Of a DNA stretch of 64,000 nucleotides, positions 25,817 through 34,508 are shown in pieces. Under the pieces are notes generated by a model. That model was not told where the DNA came from, made no database searches, and saw only the letters and a program-made list of their open reading frames with translations. Source of the DNA: Bordetella parapertussis. Lineage in GTDB: Bacteria > Pseudomonadota > Gammaproteobacteria > Burkholderiales > Burkholderiaceae_A. Position numbers and translations under genes: made by a program. Positions within the stretch are counted from its first letter, which is position 1. Each line of letters starts with the position of its first letter. Location of the stretch: NCBI GenBank assembly GCA_945862305.1, contig CAMAXF010000004.1:1-64000 (forward strand), written 5' to 3'.

Positions 25817-27231
25817 CAGATGCGCACCCGGGCCCGACCGAGCCCGCGACCTGAGAACCAGCGCCAGCCCAGCACCATCGCCAAAAGAAAGATGTACACC
25901 ACCGCAGCCAGCCATCCACCAGCAGCACCGAGACCCAGACCCGGTGCGTTGGCCACCCAGCCTTGGCCGGGTAAAAAGGCCAGAAAATGGGTCAAGGGTA
26001 CGAACACGCCCCAAGACAGCAACAGCAGCAGGATTGCTGGCACCCGGGTGTCGCCCGCGCCGCGCAGGCAGAAGACCGACCCGATGTAGAGGCCATCGAA
26101 GACCTGGTAGCAGGCGGCAATGATGGCCAGCCATGCGGCCAGGCGAATGACCTCTGAAGCCTGCGGGTCCGATGCTGGAATGAAGAGGGAGGCCAATGGG
26201 CCCCCAGCCAGGGCCAGCACAAGGCCCACCCCCAGCATGTACAGGGTGGTCAGGCCAATCACGCGATTGCCAACCCGACGTGCCCATTGCGGCTCGCCCG
26301 CGCCGATCGACTGGCCCACCAAGGTGGTGCCCGCCTTACCCAGACCAACCGCCGGCATGTAAGCCACCGAGGTGAGCATCATCACGATCTGCGTGGCAGC
26401 CCCCTCAATGCCGCCCAGACGAGCGACCATGGCCTGAAAGGCGGCCAGGCCCAGCACATCAAAGGCAATCGAGAGACCAATGGGAAAGCCAAAGGCAGCA
26501 AGGCGAATCACCCGGGCCATGTTTGGGCGCCAGACATGCCGGGACCAATAACGCCGCGCGTAACGCTCTCCCGTGAACAACACCAAGGCCAGGCAGAGGC
26601 CGCAGGCCACCGAGGCGGTGGTGGCCCAGGACACGCCGGCAACCCCCATGTCCAGGCCCCAAATGAACCAGGCATTGAAGATGGCATTGAGCACGACCAC
26701 CAGACCATTGACGGCCAAGGCCATCCGGGGCTGACCAATGCCCATGAAGAAGGACAGCACGGCCGTGAGGGCCACCGAGAGCGGCCCGCCCGCAAACCGC
26801 GGTGCCCAGTAGTCGACTGCAGCGGCCTCCACGCCTGCAGGCAGCCCAAGGTGGGGAATCCAGGCGGCACCGGCCAGCACCAGCAGACCAAAGGGCAGCA
26901 CGGTGAAAACGGAGAGCCAGAGGCCCGTCCACACGGCCCGAGCCGCCTGGCGCGGCCGACGGGCACCCACGGCCTGCGCCGCCATGGTCTGCACCCCCAT
27001 GCCCATGCCCGTCATGAGCAGCAGCAGCCCCAGAATGAGCCAATAGACGCTGCCCACACCAGCCACTGCATCCACCGAAATGCGCCCGACGAACCAGGTG
27101 TCGGTGAGGTTGAGCACGGCCTGCATGCCCGCATGAACGAACATGGGAAAAGCCAGTGTGAGGATGGCCCGCAGGCTCACCCTCGGCTCGCCGCGGGCAT
27201 CCAACGCAAGTGCCGGCAGCCTCGATAACAT
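25816..27231 (-). CDS. MATE family efflux transporter
   Basis: 471 residues, about 12 membrane helices in two related halves, as in the multidrug and toxic compound extrusion family (Na+ or H+ coupled). The first half shows LTLAFPMFVHAGMQAVLNLT and DTWFVGRISVDAVAGV. The second has GAATQIVMMLTSVAYMPAVG and LVGQSIGAGEPQWARR. It heads an operon with the YheT-like and uup genes. There is no ribosome site before the ATG, and TAGAGT lies 6 bases upstream, so the mRNA may be leaderless. It is divergent from the acyl-CoA ligase gene by 25 bases. Confidence 0.92.
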   Translation of the reverse strand: MLSRLPALALDARGEPRVSLRAILTLAFPMFVHAGMQAVLNLTDTWFVGRISVDAVAGVGSVYWLILGLLLLMTGMGMGVQTMAAQAVGARRPRQAARAVWTGLWLSVFTVLPFGLLVLAGAAWIPHLGLPAGVEAAAVDYWAPRFAGGPLSVALTAVLSFFMGIGQPRMALAVNGLVVVLNAIFNAWFIWGLDMGVAGVSWATTASVACGLCLALVLFTGERYARRYWSRHVWRPNMARVIRLAAFGFPIGLSIAFDVLGLAAFQAMVARLGGIEGAATQIVMMLTSVAYMPAVGLGKAGTTLVGQSIGAGEPQWARRVGNRVIGLTTLYMLGVGLVLALAGGPLASLFIPASDPQASEVIRLAAWLAIIAACYQVFDGLYIGSVFCLRGAGDTRVPAILLLLLSWGVFVPLTHFLAFLPGQGWVANAPGLGLGAAGGWLAAVVYIFLLAMVLGWRWFSGRGLGRARVRI

Positions 27232-27256
27232 CGAGATACTCTAACAGCCGCACAGC

Positions 27257-28903
27257 ATGAGCCGCGCCACCATGACCCTCATCGATCTCCTCGGGCAGGC
27301 CTTTGAGCAGCACCATGACAAGCCCGCGCTTCGTTGCATGGGCAGCACCATGCGCTACCGCGATCTGGACCGAGATTCCGCCACCTTGGCGGCCTATCTG
27401 CAGGGGCTCGGCCTTGCGCAGGGTGCGCGCGTGGCGATCATGCTGCCCAATCTGCCGCAGCACGCCGTGGCCATTGCAGCCGTGATTCGGGCTGGGCTGA
27501 TCCTCGTAGAAGTCAACCCGCTGCTCACCCCCCGGGAGTTGAGCCATCAGCTCAAGGACTCCGGTGCAACCGCCCTGATCGTGCTCGAGAACTTCCTTGA
27601 GCGGCTCGCACCTGCCCTTCCCGAGACCGATGTCAGGATTGTGATTCGAACCGCAGTGGGCGATGCCATGGGCGCCAAGGGCCGGGTGATCACGGCCGTG
27701 GTTCGGCACGTGAAGCGACAGGTTCCCAAGGCAGACCTGCGTGACATGCGGGTGGTCCACTGGCGCTCCGTGATGCGCGTGGCTCGGGCGCTCACACTGA
27801 GCCGCCCCAGCAAGCAGCCAGAGGACTTGGCCGTGCTGCAGTACACCGGCGGCACCACGGGCTTTACCAAAGGCGCCATGCTCTCCCATGCCAACCTGGT
27901 GGCCAACATTGAGCAGGCCAGTGCCTTTCTGTCCCCAGCCTTGGCGCAGCGGCCGCACGGCGGGCAGCCGATTGTGATGCTTTGCGCCCTGCCCCTCTTC
28001 CACATCTTTGCCCTCACCATTTGCTTCCTCATGGGCTGCCGCCTGGGCCTTCAGAACCTGCTCATTCCCAACCCCAAAGACCTTCCCGCCCTCATCAAGA
28101 CCTTGGGCCGTGAACCCGTGCATCTATTCCCCGGCGTCAACACCCTCTTTCTTGCGCTGATGAACCACCCTGGCTGGAAGGCACTTCGAATGCCGCACCT
28201 GCGGGTGAGCCTCGGTGGCGGCATGGCCGTCAGTGCCGCCGTGGCCAACGCGTGGCAGGCCGACACCGGCTGCACCCTGCTCGAGGGCTATGGCCTCTCC
28301 GAAACCAGCCCCGTCGTCGCCGCCACCCCGGTCGACTCCAAGGCGTTCCAAGGGCATGTCGGCCCACCCCTGGCCGGCACCGAGGTGCAGATCCTCTCTG
28401 ATGATGGGCTGCCCTTGTCCCAGGGGTTGGTCGGAGAAATTGCCGTGCGTGGGCCCCAAGTGATGCGCGGCTACTGGGGCCGGCCGCGCGAGACCAAGGC
28501 GGCCTTCACCGACGACGGATTTTTCAAAACCGGAGACCTCGGCTGCCTGCTGCCCGACGGCAGCCTCCAGATTGTGGATCGCAAGAAGGACATGATTCTG
28601 GTCAGTGGCTTTAACGTTTACTCCGCCGAGGTGGAGCGGCAGATCAACCTTCACCCCAACGTACTGGAATCCGCCGTGGTTGCCGAGCCGGATCCGGCCA
28701 CCGGCGAGCGGGTGGTGGCCCACGTGGTCTTAAAGGCTCCCCTCTCGGCAGCAGCCCTCGAGGCCCATTGCCGAGAGCGGCTCGCCGCTTACAAGGTGCC
28801 CAAGACATCTGTCTTTCCGGAGAGCCTGCCCAAATCAGCCGTCGGGAAGGTCCTCAAACGGGCCCTTCGGCCTGAAGCCGGGTCCATTCTCAACAATTCA
28901 TAG
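27257..28903 (+). CDS. Long-chain acyl-CoA ligase, FadD-like
   Basis: 548-residue AMP-forming ligase that activates fatty acids to acyl-CoA. The ATP/AMP motif YTGGTTGFTKGAMLSHANL is at about residue 196, GYGLSETSPVV at about 345, the linker DRKKDMILVSGFNVYSAEVE at about 440 and the catalytic lysine in PKSAVGKVLKRAL near the end. The whole architecture matches FadD. Substrate chain length cannot be read from sequence. There is no fatty-acid operon nearby; the exchanger gene follows after 63 bases. Confidence 0.9.
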   Translation: MSRATMTLIDLLGQAFEQHHDKPALRCMGSTMRYRDLDRDSATLAAYLQGLGLAQGARVAIMLPNLPQHAVAIAAVIRAGLILVEVNPLLTPRELSHQLKDSGATALIVLENFLERLAPALPETDVRIVIRTAVGDAMGAKGRVITAVVRHVKRQVPKADLRDMRVVHWRSVMRVARALTLSRPSKQPEDLAVLQYTGGTTGFTKGAMLSHANLVANIEQASAFLSPALAQRPHGGQPIVMLCALPLFHIFALTICFLMGCRLGLQNLLIPNPKDLPALIKTLGREPVHLFPGVNTLFLALMNHPGWKALRMPHLRVSLGGGMAVSAAVANAWQADTGCTLLEGYGLSETSPVVAATPVDSKAFQGHVGPPLAGTEVQILSDDGLPLSQGLVGEIAVRGPQVMRGYWGRPRETKAAFTDDGFFKTGDLGCLLPDGSLQIVDRKKDMILVSGFNVYSAEVERQINLHPNVLESAVVAEPDPATGERVVAHVVLKAPLSAAALEAHCRERLAAYKVPKTSVFPESLPKSAVGKVLKRALRPEAGSILNNS

Positions 28904-28966
28904 AGCAAAACGCCCGATAAAGCGGTACCCTCCACGCACTCACAACTACATCGGGGGGGAGTCATC

Positions 28967-29962
28967 TTGGATACCTTAAGTGGTGCCGTCACCGTCTTTG
29001 TCGCATGCGCCATTGGCGTGATCATTGCAGGTGTGAATTTGGCGAAGTACGGAGATGAACTGGCCGAGAAAACCGGCTGGGGAAAACTCTGGGTTGGAAC
29101 TGTGCTGGTGGCCGTCTCAACCTCGCTTCCAGAACTCACCATCAACGTGTCGTCCGTGTGGATCGAGAATGCGCCCGGAATTGCCCTGGGCAACGTTTTT
29201 GGTGCCAACATGATGAACGTCTTTGTCATCGCCATCGTGGCGCTGCTATTTGGCATTCGCAACATGTTCGGTGGCCACGGTAAAGAGACCGAGATTCTTG
29301 TCAAGGCTGGCCTGGTGATTGTCGCAACAGCCCTGCTGCTGGCCGCCTGGGGTGACATGAAGCTTGGCCCCACCAGCGTGGGCGCGATTGTGCTTGGCCT
29401 CGTGTACTACTTTGGCATGAAGAAGGTCTACACCGCCAGCAAGGCGAGCGCCGAAGCAGAAGAGGCGGATGGCAGCGCAGAGCGCGGTAGCCCCGCCAAG
29501 GCCTGGGTCGGATTTATCGTGGCCTCTACGGCAGTGATCATTGCCGGCAAGTTCCTGGCCGAGAGCGCCAATGCGATCGCCACCATCACCGGCCTCGGTG
29601 CTGGGTTTGTGGGCGTGCTGCTGGTCTCCATGGTCACGACTCTCCCGGAGGGTTCGGTAACCCTTGCCGCTGCCATGCGCAAGTCTTATGGCATGGCCAT
29701 GGGCAACGTCTACGGCAGCTGCTTCTTCAACGTGTTCATTCTGTCCATCTCAGACCTGTTCATGCCCGCGGGCAGCCCGGTTCTTGGTGCCATGGAGCCC
29801 TCGCACTTTGTGGCGGGTGTGGGCGCACTCGGCCTGATGACCATCGGTTTTATGGCCATGAAGAGCGCGGAGACGCCGTCGATGACCACGGCGAAGATGC
29901 TGACACCCGCTGTACCAGTGATCTATGTGGCGCTGATGTACGTCATCTACACCATGGGCTGA
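28967..29962 (+). CDS. Sodium/calcium exchanger family protein, YrbG-like
   Basis: 331 residues, about ten membrane helices in two inverted halves. The first alpha repeat is STSLPELTINVSSVW with GNVFGANMMNVFVIAI, the second TTLPEGSVTLAAAMRKS with GNVYGSCFFNVFILSI. The conserved acidic residues within both repeats bind the cation. A hydrophilic loop (KASAEAEEADGSAERG) separates the halves. Members exchange Ca2+ for Na+ or H+. Translation appears to start at TTG 28967 behind a strong GGGGGGAG ribosome site. The gene is closed by the terminator at 29988. Confidence 0.9.
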   Translation: MDTLSGAVTVFVACAIGVIIAGVNLAKYGDELAEKTGWGKLWVGTVLVAVSTSLPELTINVSSVWIENAPGIALGNVFGANMMNVFVIAIVALLFGIRNMFGGHGKETEILVKAGLVIVATALLLAAWGDMKLGPTSVGAIVLGLVYYFGMKKVYTASKASAEAEEADGSAERGSPAKAWVGFIVASTAVIIAGKFLAESANAIATITGLGAGFVGVLLVSMVTTLPEGSVTLAAAMRKSYGMAMGNVYGSCFFNVFILSISDLFMPAGSPVLGAMEPSHFVAGVGALGLMTIGFMAMKSAETPSMTTAKMLTPAVPVIYVALMYVIYTMG

Positions 29963-29987
29963 TCCCTCATCGGCAGTAGAAACAAGA

Positions 29988-30018
29988 AGGGCGCCTGCAG
30001 TGCAGGCGCCCTTTTTTT
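29988..30018. terminator. Strong bidirectional intrinsic terminator
   Basis: A perfect 12-base inverted repeat (AGGGCGCCTGCA / TGCAGGCGCCCT) around a single G, followed on the plus strand by seven T. On the minus strand the stem is followed by the U-rich TTCTTGTTTCT. It lies between the exchanger (plus) and the TonB receptor (minus), whose ends face each other, so it probably stops both. Confidence 0.93.
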
Positions 30019-30054
30019 ATGGGCATGCGGGCTCGCTGGAAGCTCGCTGCGGGT

Positions 30055-32115
30055 CTAAAGCGCCACGGAGTATTTCACGCCCAACAGCCAGTTGCGAGGC
30101 GCGCCGGGCTCAAAGTAGCGGGCAAATGCCTGGTCACCAATGGTGGAGGCGGCGTATAGTTTGTCCGTGAGGTTGTCGATTCGAACGTAGCCGGTTAGCA
30201 GACCCGCCCCGACGGCGTGGTTTGCACTCAGACCGATGTTGATCAGGTTGTAGCGCGAAGTCTTGGCCGTGTTGTCGGACCGCACAAAGGCCTCACCCAC
30301 CGAGACCAGCTCAACCGCAGACTGAATGACCGGAATGCCCTTGCGCACCATCTCGCTACTTCGGTAGCGAAGCTCAATCTGCGTTCGGTCACTAGGAATG
30401 TTAGGTAGTTTCTCGCCACCGCGCACAGTCGACCCATTGGTCCCGGTCCCACGGATGGTTGCACCACCTCGGTACGTGGCCTTCAATAATGTGATGCTTG
30501 CGGCTGAAGACACATTCTTATTCCAACGCCACTGGCCTGCGAGCTCCAGCCCTTTCCGCTCGGTATCCACGTTCTGCCATGTGGATCCGCTCGTGCTCAA
30601 GTACTCCGGAACAATGTCGTCTGCCGTCCGTGTGAAGAACGCACTCGCCGTGACCGACCCTTTCTCAGCGCGGCGCCATTTCCATCCAAACTCAAGCTGC
30701 GCGGACTTCGCTGGGTCGAGGCCGAAAAACTGATTGTTGGATGTGCCGCTTGAGTCCGGCGTGTAGAGCACTTCATTAAGCGTCGGTGTCTCAAAGGATT
30801 GCCCGATATTCACGTACAGATTCTGCTTGGGGTCGAGGTGCCGAACGAGACCGATGACCGGACTAACGCCGGAGTAGGTTCTGCTGCCCGAACCATCAAG
30901 CGGAGTGGTTTCGCTGAAGTAGCGGTCTTTGACCTGCAGTTTGACCTGCGTGAGTCTTAAGCCTGTGGTCAGCGAGAAATCCTCGCTGACAAGCCAGTCT
31001 GCCCGAACATAGGCGCCAACATTGCTCGCCAGATTGTCTTCGTTGCGGGTGTCCGCCGAGCCCATCACACCATCAGTGTTGGCTCTTGCGCGCCTTTCGT
31101 CCGTCACCTGGTCAAGTTCGAGCCCGATCGCCACTCGAGCGGCTGTTCCCAGTAAGGTCGTTGGCACCTGATAATCCGCACCCAAGCCATACTGCAACCG
31201 ATCAATCAGTATCCAAGTCGCAACAGCTGGATTGTCTAAATCTCGCGTCGCCACATAGGCACGAGTCACGAGGATGCCATCGGCCAGAGACCCCGACTCA
31301 TGGACCACGCCCGCAATGGACTGAACAAAACTCTTGCCAGTCCTTGAGGTCAAGCTTCCAGACGCCGCAGCATAAGGAGCACTGGCAAACTCAGCAGAGT
31401 TCCGGCTCCCCGGATCCTCCGACTTCTTCTGGTCCAAGGCATTCAGAATGAAGGTGGTCTTGGAGCCTTCGCCCATCTTCACCAATTTGGTATTGATGTG
31501 ATGCCGCTCGGCTGCGCTGTATTGCCTGAAACCCTCCGAGGACAACGCTCCGTAGTCGAACACCAGGCCGTAATTGCCCCGAGTCTCCGAATACTGAACG
31601 GACGATCGGTAAAGTTCATCTGAACCGGCATAGCCCGTCACCGTGAGCTCGGGTTTCTCAGATGGATCTCTTGTGAACGCCTGAATAACGCCGCCGCTGG
31701 CATTGCCGTAAAGCGCTGCCAGTGGGCCACGGAGCACCTCGATGCGCGAGGTTGACGAAGCAGCAAACTGAGACGTCTGGCCCTGGCCATCGGGCAGGCT
31801 CTGGGGAAGGCCATCTACCATCAGCCGAACACCACGCACACCAAACGGCGCACGCGACCCAAAACCCCGAATCGAGATCTGAAGATCCTGCGCGTAGTTG
31901 TTACGATTGGCGACGTTGATCCCAGGCACCAAGCCGAGCGACTCACTGATGTTGATCTGAGGGCCAGACGCTTCGATCCGCTCCCGATTCACGGAGTCGA
32001 TGGACCCAGGCGCATCAAAGATGGTCTGCTCAGAGCGGCTCGCGGTCACCACGGTCTCGTCGAGCAACGTGTCTGCTTGCACATCCGTAACCGCGACGAG
32101 GAGTAGTAGTGCCAA
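30055..32115 (-). CDS. TonB-dependent outer-membrane receptor, uncertain 5' end
   Basis: 686 residues from TTG 32115. The TonB box ETVVTASR follows the signal region. The plug domain (ISIRGFGSRAPFGVRGVRLM, VEVLRGP-like IEVLRGPLAALYGNASGG) leads into a 22-strand barrel ending ARYFEPGAPRNWLLGVKYS. Such receptors import iron chelates, cobalamin or copper using TonB energy; the ligand is not evident. The 5' end is odd. The tRNA-Ser CCA end lies 17 bases before the TTG, no ATG or ribosome site exists, and the signal peptide lacks a basic start. An alternative GTG at 32160 lies inside the tRNA. The gene looks less GC-rich than its neighbours, suggesting transfer. Confidence 0.82.
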   Translation of the reverse strand: MALLLLVAVTDVQADTLLDETVVTASRSEQTIFDAPGSIDSVNRERIEASGPQINISESLGLVPGINVANRNNYAQDLQISIRGFGSRAPFGVRGVRLMVDGLPQSLPDGQGQTSQFAASSTSRIEVLRGPLAALYGNASGGVIQAFTRDPSEKPELTVTGYAGSDELYRSSVQYSETRGNYGLVFDYGALSSEGFRQYSAAERHHINTKLVKMGEGSKTTFILNALDQKKSEDPGSRNSAEFASAPYAAASGSLTSRTGKSFVQSIAGVVHESGSLADGILVTRAYVATRDLDNPAVATWILIDRLQYGLGADYQVPTTLLGTAARVAIGLELDQVTDERRARANTDGVMGSADTRNEDNLASNVGAYVRADWLVSEDFSLTTGLRLTQVKLQVKDRYFSETTPLDGSGSRTYSGVSPVIGLVRHLDPKQNLYVNIGQSFETPTLNEVLYTPDSSGTSNNQFFGLDPAKSAQLEFGWKWRRAEKGSVTASAFFTRTADDIVPEYLSTSGSTWQNVDTERKGLELAGQWRWNKNVSSAASITLLKATYRGGATIRGTGTNGSTVRGGEKLPNIPSDRTQIELRYRSSEMVRKGIPVIQSAVELVSVGEAFVRSDNTAKTSRYNLINIGLSANHAVGAGLLTGYVRIDNLTDKLYAASTIGDQAFARYFEPGAPRNWLLGVKYSVAL

Positions 32116-32132
32116 CCAAGACCAGGCTTGAC

Positions 32133-32222
32133 TGGCGGAAGCGGTGAGATTCGAACTCACGGAAGGGTCGCCCCTTCGCCGGTTTTCAAGACCGGTGCAT
32201 TCAACCGCTCTGCCACGCTTCC
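32133..32222 (-). tRNA. tRNA-Ser(TGA)
   Basis: 90-nt type II tRNA with a long variable arm. The acceptor GGAAGCG/CGCTTCC is followed by G and an encoded CCA. The anticodon stem CCGGT/ACCGG holds CTTGAAA, so the anticodon is TGA, reading UCA and related codons. The TonB receptor reading frame begins directly at its 3' side. Confidence 0.95.
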
Positions 32223-32231
32223 ACGGCTCGT

Positions 32232-32240
32232 AGTGTAGCA
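32232..32240 (-). promoter_or_regulatory. Extended -10 promoter for tRNA-Ser
   Basis: Minus strand TGCTACACT, 9 bases before the tRNA 5' end and just after the stop of the DSD1-type gene. It is identical to the extended -10 before tRNA-Val at 7751-7743. The -35 is poor. The receptor gene downstream may depend on read-through from this promoter. Confidence 0.5.
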
Positions 32241-32245
32241 AGAGG

Positions 32246-33367
32246 CTAGGCGAGGCATCCTCGGGCCGCAATGGGCCAGACGTCCCTCACCAAACCCTCC
32301 TGGAGCACCACGAGGTGGTCGTAGAGGTTCACGGTGGGGTCACAATGGCCGGGGGCAATGCGAACCACATCCCCGAGCGCGACCGCTGCACCTGCATCCA
32401 CCTCCAAGACGCCATGCTCATCGGATGCCTTCACGTAGCGAGCGCCGGCAACCCCAACCAACTCGGGCAGGCCGGAGTCGACACTGAAGGCCTTCAGACC
32501 GGCATCGACCACAGCCCGCTGGGCCGTGGGCTGGCTCATGACGGTTGCCGCCACAAACAATGACTGCTCAAAGGCCGGCATGGGGCTGCCCTCGAGCCGA
32601 TTGCGACGGTAGTCGACGTCCATGAATACAAACGAGCCCGGCTGCAGTTCGTTATAGACCCCGGAGGCGGCCTCGAGCAAGTAACTGCCCGTTCCCGCGC
32701 CGGTGATCGTCTTAGAGACCACCCCCTGCTGGGCCAGGGCATCTCGAATCTGCGCCATCTTAGCCGATGCTGCGGAGATGGCCGCAGCCCGCTCGTCGGC
32801 CGAACGAAAATGCTGTGCAGCGCCGTGGTAGCCCTGCAGTCCCAAAAAAGACAGTCCTGGCAGGCCAGACACGGTCATGGCCAAGGCAACCGCGGCCTCG
32901 GCATCAGCCACACCGCAGCGGCCCTGACCAACATCCACTTCCACCAGCACCTGAAGCACCAGCCCGCCCTGCACAGCCGCCGCCGACAAGGCCGCCGCCT
33001 GGCGGGGGTCGTCCACGCAGCAGGCAAGACGCGGGACCCGTCGGGCAAGGCTCAGGTAGCGCCGCAGCTTGGCCTCCCCCACAAACTCATTGGCCACCAG
33101 AATGTCTTCAATGCCGTGGTCTGCGAAGACCTCTGCCTCGCTCACCTTCTGACAACAGATGCCCACAGCCCCCTTGGCCACCAATCGGCGGGCCAGCTCG
33201 GGGCATTTGTGGCTTTTTGCATGTGGACGCACCGCGCCAGGAAAGGCTCGAAGCGACTCAAATAAACGGTCGACATTGCGTTCAAAGGCATCAAGGTCGA
33301 GGGTCAGGCAAGGCGTGTCGAGGTCAAGCAGGGCATGGCCCACCGAGGCCGGTACGGGGCTGGTCAT
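32246..33367 (-). CDS. DSD1-family PLP enzyme (D-threonine aldolase / D-serine dehydratase type)
   Basis: 373 residues, fold type III PLP enzyme. The PLP lysine is in VRPHAKSHKCPELARR near residue 51. The C-terminal domain carries the zinc pair in APGHCDPTVNLYD, typical of DSD1-like D-serine dehydratases and D-threo-3-hydroxyaspartate or D-threonine aldolases. It would cleave or deaminate a D-beta-hydroxy amino acid; which one is not clear from sequence. Its start overlaps the previous gene by 4 bases (ATGA), and its stop lies 5 bases before the tRNA-Ser promoter. Confidence 0.85.
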   Translation of the reverse strand: MTSPVPASVGHALLDLDTPCLTLDLDAFERNVDRLFESLRAFPGAVRPHAKSHKCPELARRLVAKGAVGICCQKVSEAEVFADHGIEDILVANEFVGEAKLRRYLSLARRVPRLACCVDDPRQAAALSAAAVQGGLVLQVLVEVDVGQGRCGVADAEAAVALAMTVSGLPGLSFLGLQGYHGAAQHFRSADERAAAISAASAKMAQIRDALAQQGVVSKTITGAGTGSYLLEAASGVYNELQPGSFVFMDVDYRRNRLEGSPMPAFEQSLFVAATVMSQPTAQRAVVDAGLKAFSVDSGLPELVGVAGARYVKASDEHGVLEVDAGAAVALGDVVRIAPGHCDPTVNLYDHLVVLQEGLVRDVWPIAARGCLA

Positions 33368-33891
33368 GGTCGATCCGACTCCTTCTTCTCACGCACCTCC
33401 ACATCGATGACATCATCATCGGACGGGGCCGAAGGCCTCCCCGATGGCGAGGCACCACCGCTCGGCGAAGGCCGTTGCTGCTCACGTCGGCCATGCATGC
33501 CCCGGCCGCCACCCACCTGAACACGCATGAGCCGCTGTCCCGTGGCCACGGCCAACAGAAAGGTCACAAAGGACACGGCCAGACCAGCCGCCACGCCCAT
33601 CCAGTAGCCAGAAATGTGAAAGCCCGTGACAAGCTCTGCCACCACCAGAAGCACCAGGCCATTGAGCAGCGGAATGGCCAGGCCCAGGCTCATCACGATG
33701 AAGGGCAGGCTCAGAAGCATGAGCAAGGGCTTCAAGGTGAGGTTCACGAGGGTGAGCACGAGTGCGCTGACTGCAACACTGGAGAAGCCATCAAACCAGA
33801 GGCTGTCGAAGATGGCGTCGGTGATCCAGAGCGCCAAGGCTGCACTGATCCACATCCAGCCCAGCCGCACGAGTGTGAGCTGCGAGAACAT
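33364..33891 (-). CDS. YvlD-like membrane protein (phage_holin_4_2 family)
   Basis: 175 residues with four hydrophobic segments in the first ~120 (WMWISAALALWITDAIF, TLKPLLMLLSLPFIVMSLGL, LLNGLVLLVVAELVTGF, GVAAGLAVSFVTFLLAVA). A charged, Pro/Ser-rich cytoplasmic tail ends KKESDRP. The pattern NLTLKPLLMLLSLPF fits the family called phage_holin_4_2, which despite the name is mostly chromosomal and of unknown function. ATG 33891 was chosen over ATG 33912 because AGGAAA lies before it and the longer form would overlap the Nudix gene. Confidence 0.75.
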   Translation of the reverse strand: MFSQLTLVRLGWMWISAALALWITDAIFDSLWFDGFSSVAVSALVLTLVNLTLKPLLMLLSLPFIVMSLGLAIPLLNGLVLLVVAELVTGFHISGYWMGVAAGLAVSFVTFLLAVATGQRLMRVQVGGGRGMHGRREQQRPSPSGGASPSGRPSAPSDDDVIDVEVREKKESDRP

Positions 33892-33893
33892 GG

Positions 33894-34508
33894 CTAGGCC
33901 GTTTCCTGCCACTGTGGAACAAATGCACCCGTCCTCATCTGCGAGAGCCAGAATGCGGCAGAGAGGGTTTTGGCGTCGGTGACCTCACCCGCCTGGATGC
34001 GTACAAAGAGGTCGTCAATGCCGACCTCCACCACCTCCAGGCACTCGCCGGCCTCGCGGGCGCTCTCGCCTGCCACCAGATCGTTGGCCAGAAAAAGGTG
34101 AATCACCTCGGTGGAGTATGAGATCACGGGGTGCATGGGCCCCAGGGGCGCCCATCGTCGAGCACGGTATCCCGTCTCTTCCTGAAGCTCACGCTGGGCC
34201 GCCTGCAGCGGGGGCTCGCCAGCATCGAGCTTGCCTGCTGGAAACTCCAGGAAGCTGCGGTTCAGTGGGTAGCGCCACTGACGCTCCATCAGGACACGGT
34301 CCGTCCCGATGAGGGGCACAATCGCCGCCGCGCCCGGGTGGATCGTGTACTCCCGAATGCACGCGTGGCCGTCGGCCGCCGTGGCCACATCGCGATGAAT
34401 CTTTAGCAGCACCCCCTCGTAGACGAGGTCTCCAGACTGCCGAGCCTCAGCAAGACCGGGGCTGGACTCCCCAGGCAATGGACGAGGCCGGGGATCCGGC
34501 AGGCTCAT
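33894..34508 (-). CDS. Nudix hydrolase, ADP-ribose pyrophosphatase type
   Basis: 204 residues. The Nudix box is complete: GKLDAGEPPLQAAQRELQEE followed by TGYRARRW, at about residues 94-121. The preceding REYTIHPGAAAIVPL and the following MHPVISYSTEVIHLFLA match the ADP-ribose/NudF group, which hydrolyses ADP-ribose to AMP and ribose 5-phosphate with Mg2+. The ATG overlaps the DUF2818 stop by 4 bases. Its position after nuoN is conserved in Burkholderiales, perhaps linking NADH chemistry to clearing of NAD breakdown products. Confidence 0.88.
   Translation of the reverse strand: MSLPDPRPRPLPGESSPGLAEARQSGDLVYEGVLLKIHRDVATAADGHACIREYTIHPGAAAIVPLIGTDRVLMERQWRYPLNRSFLEFPAGKLDAGEPPLQAAQRELQEETGYRARRWAPLGPMHPVISYSTEVIHLFLANDLVAGESAREAGECLEVVEVGIDDLFVRIQAGEVTDAKTLSAAFWLSQMRTGAFVPQWQETA

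Noticed and set aside
26459-28123. 554-codon minus-strand frame opposite the acyl-CoA ligase
   Set aside because: Antisense to a clear FadD-like enzyme and running into the MATE gene in another frame; low-complexity composition, no motif.
30000-32140. att-site repeat flanking the TonB receptor gene as proof of an integrative element
   Set aside because: No copy of the tRNA-Ser 3' end was found near 30.0 kb and there is no integrase, so a mobile-element call is not supported.
33364-33891. Phage holin, hinting at a prophage
   Set aside because: The phage_holin_4_2 family name is historical; members are mostly chromosomal membrane proteins, and no other phage gene is nearby.
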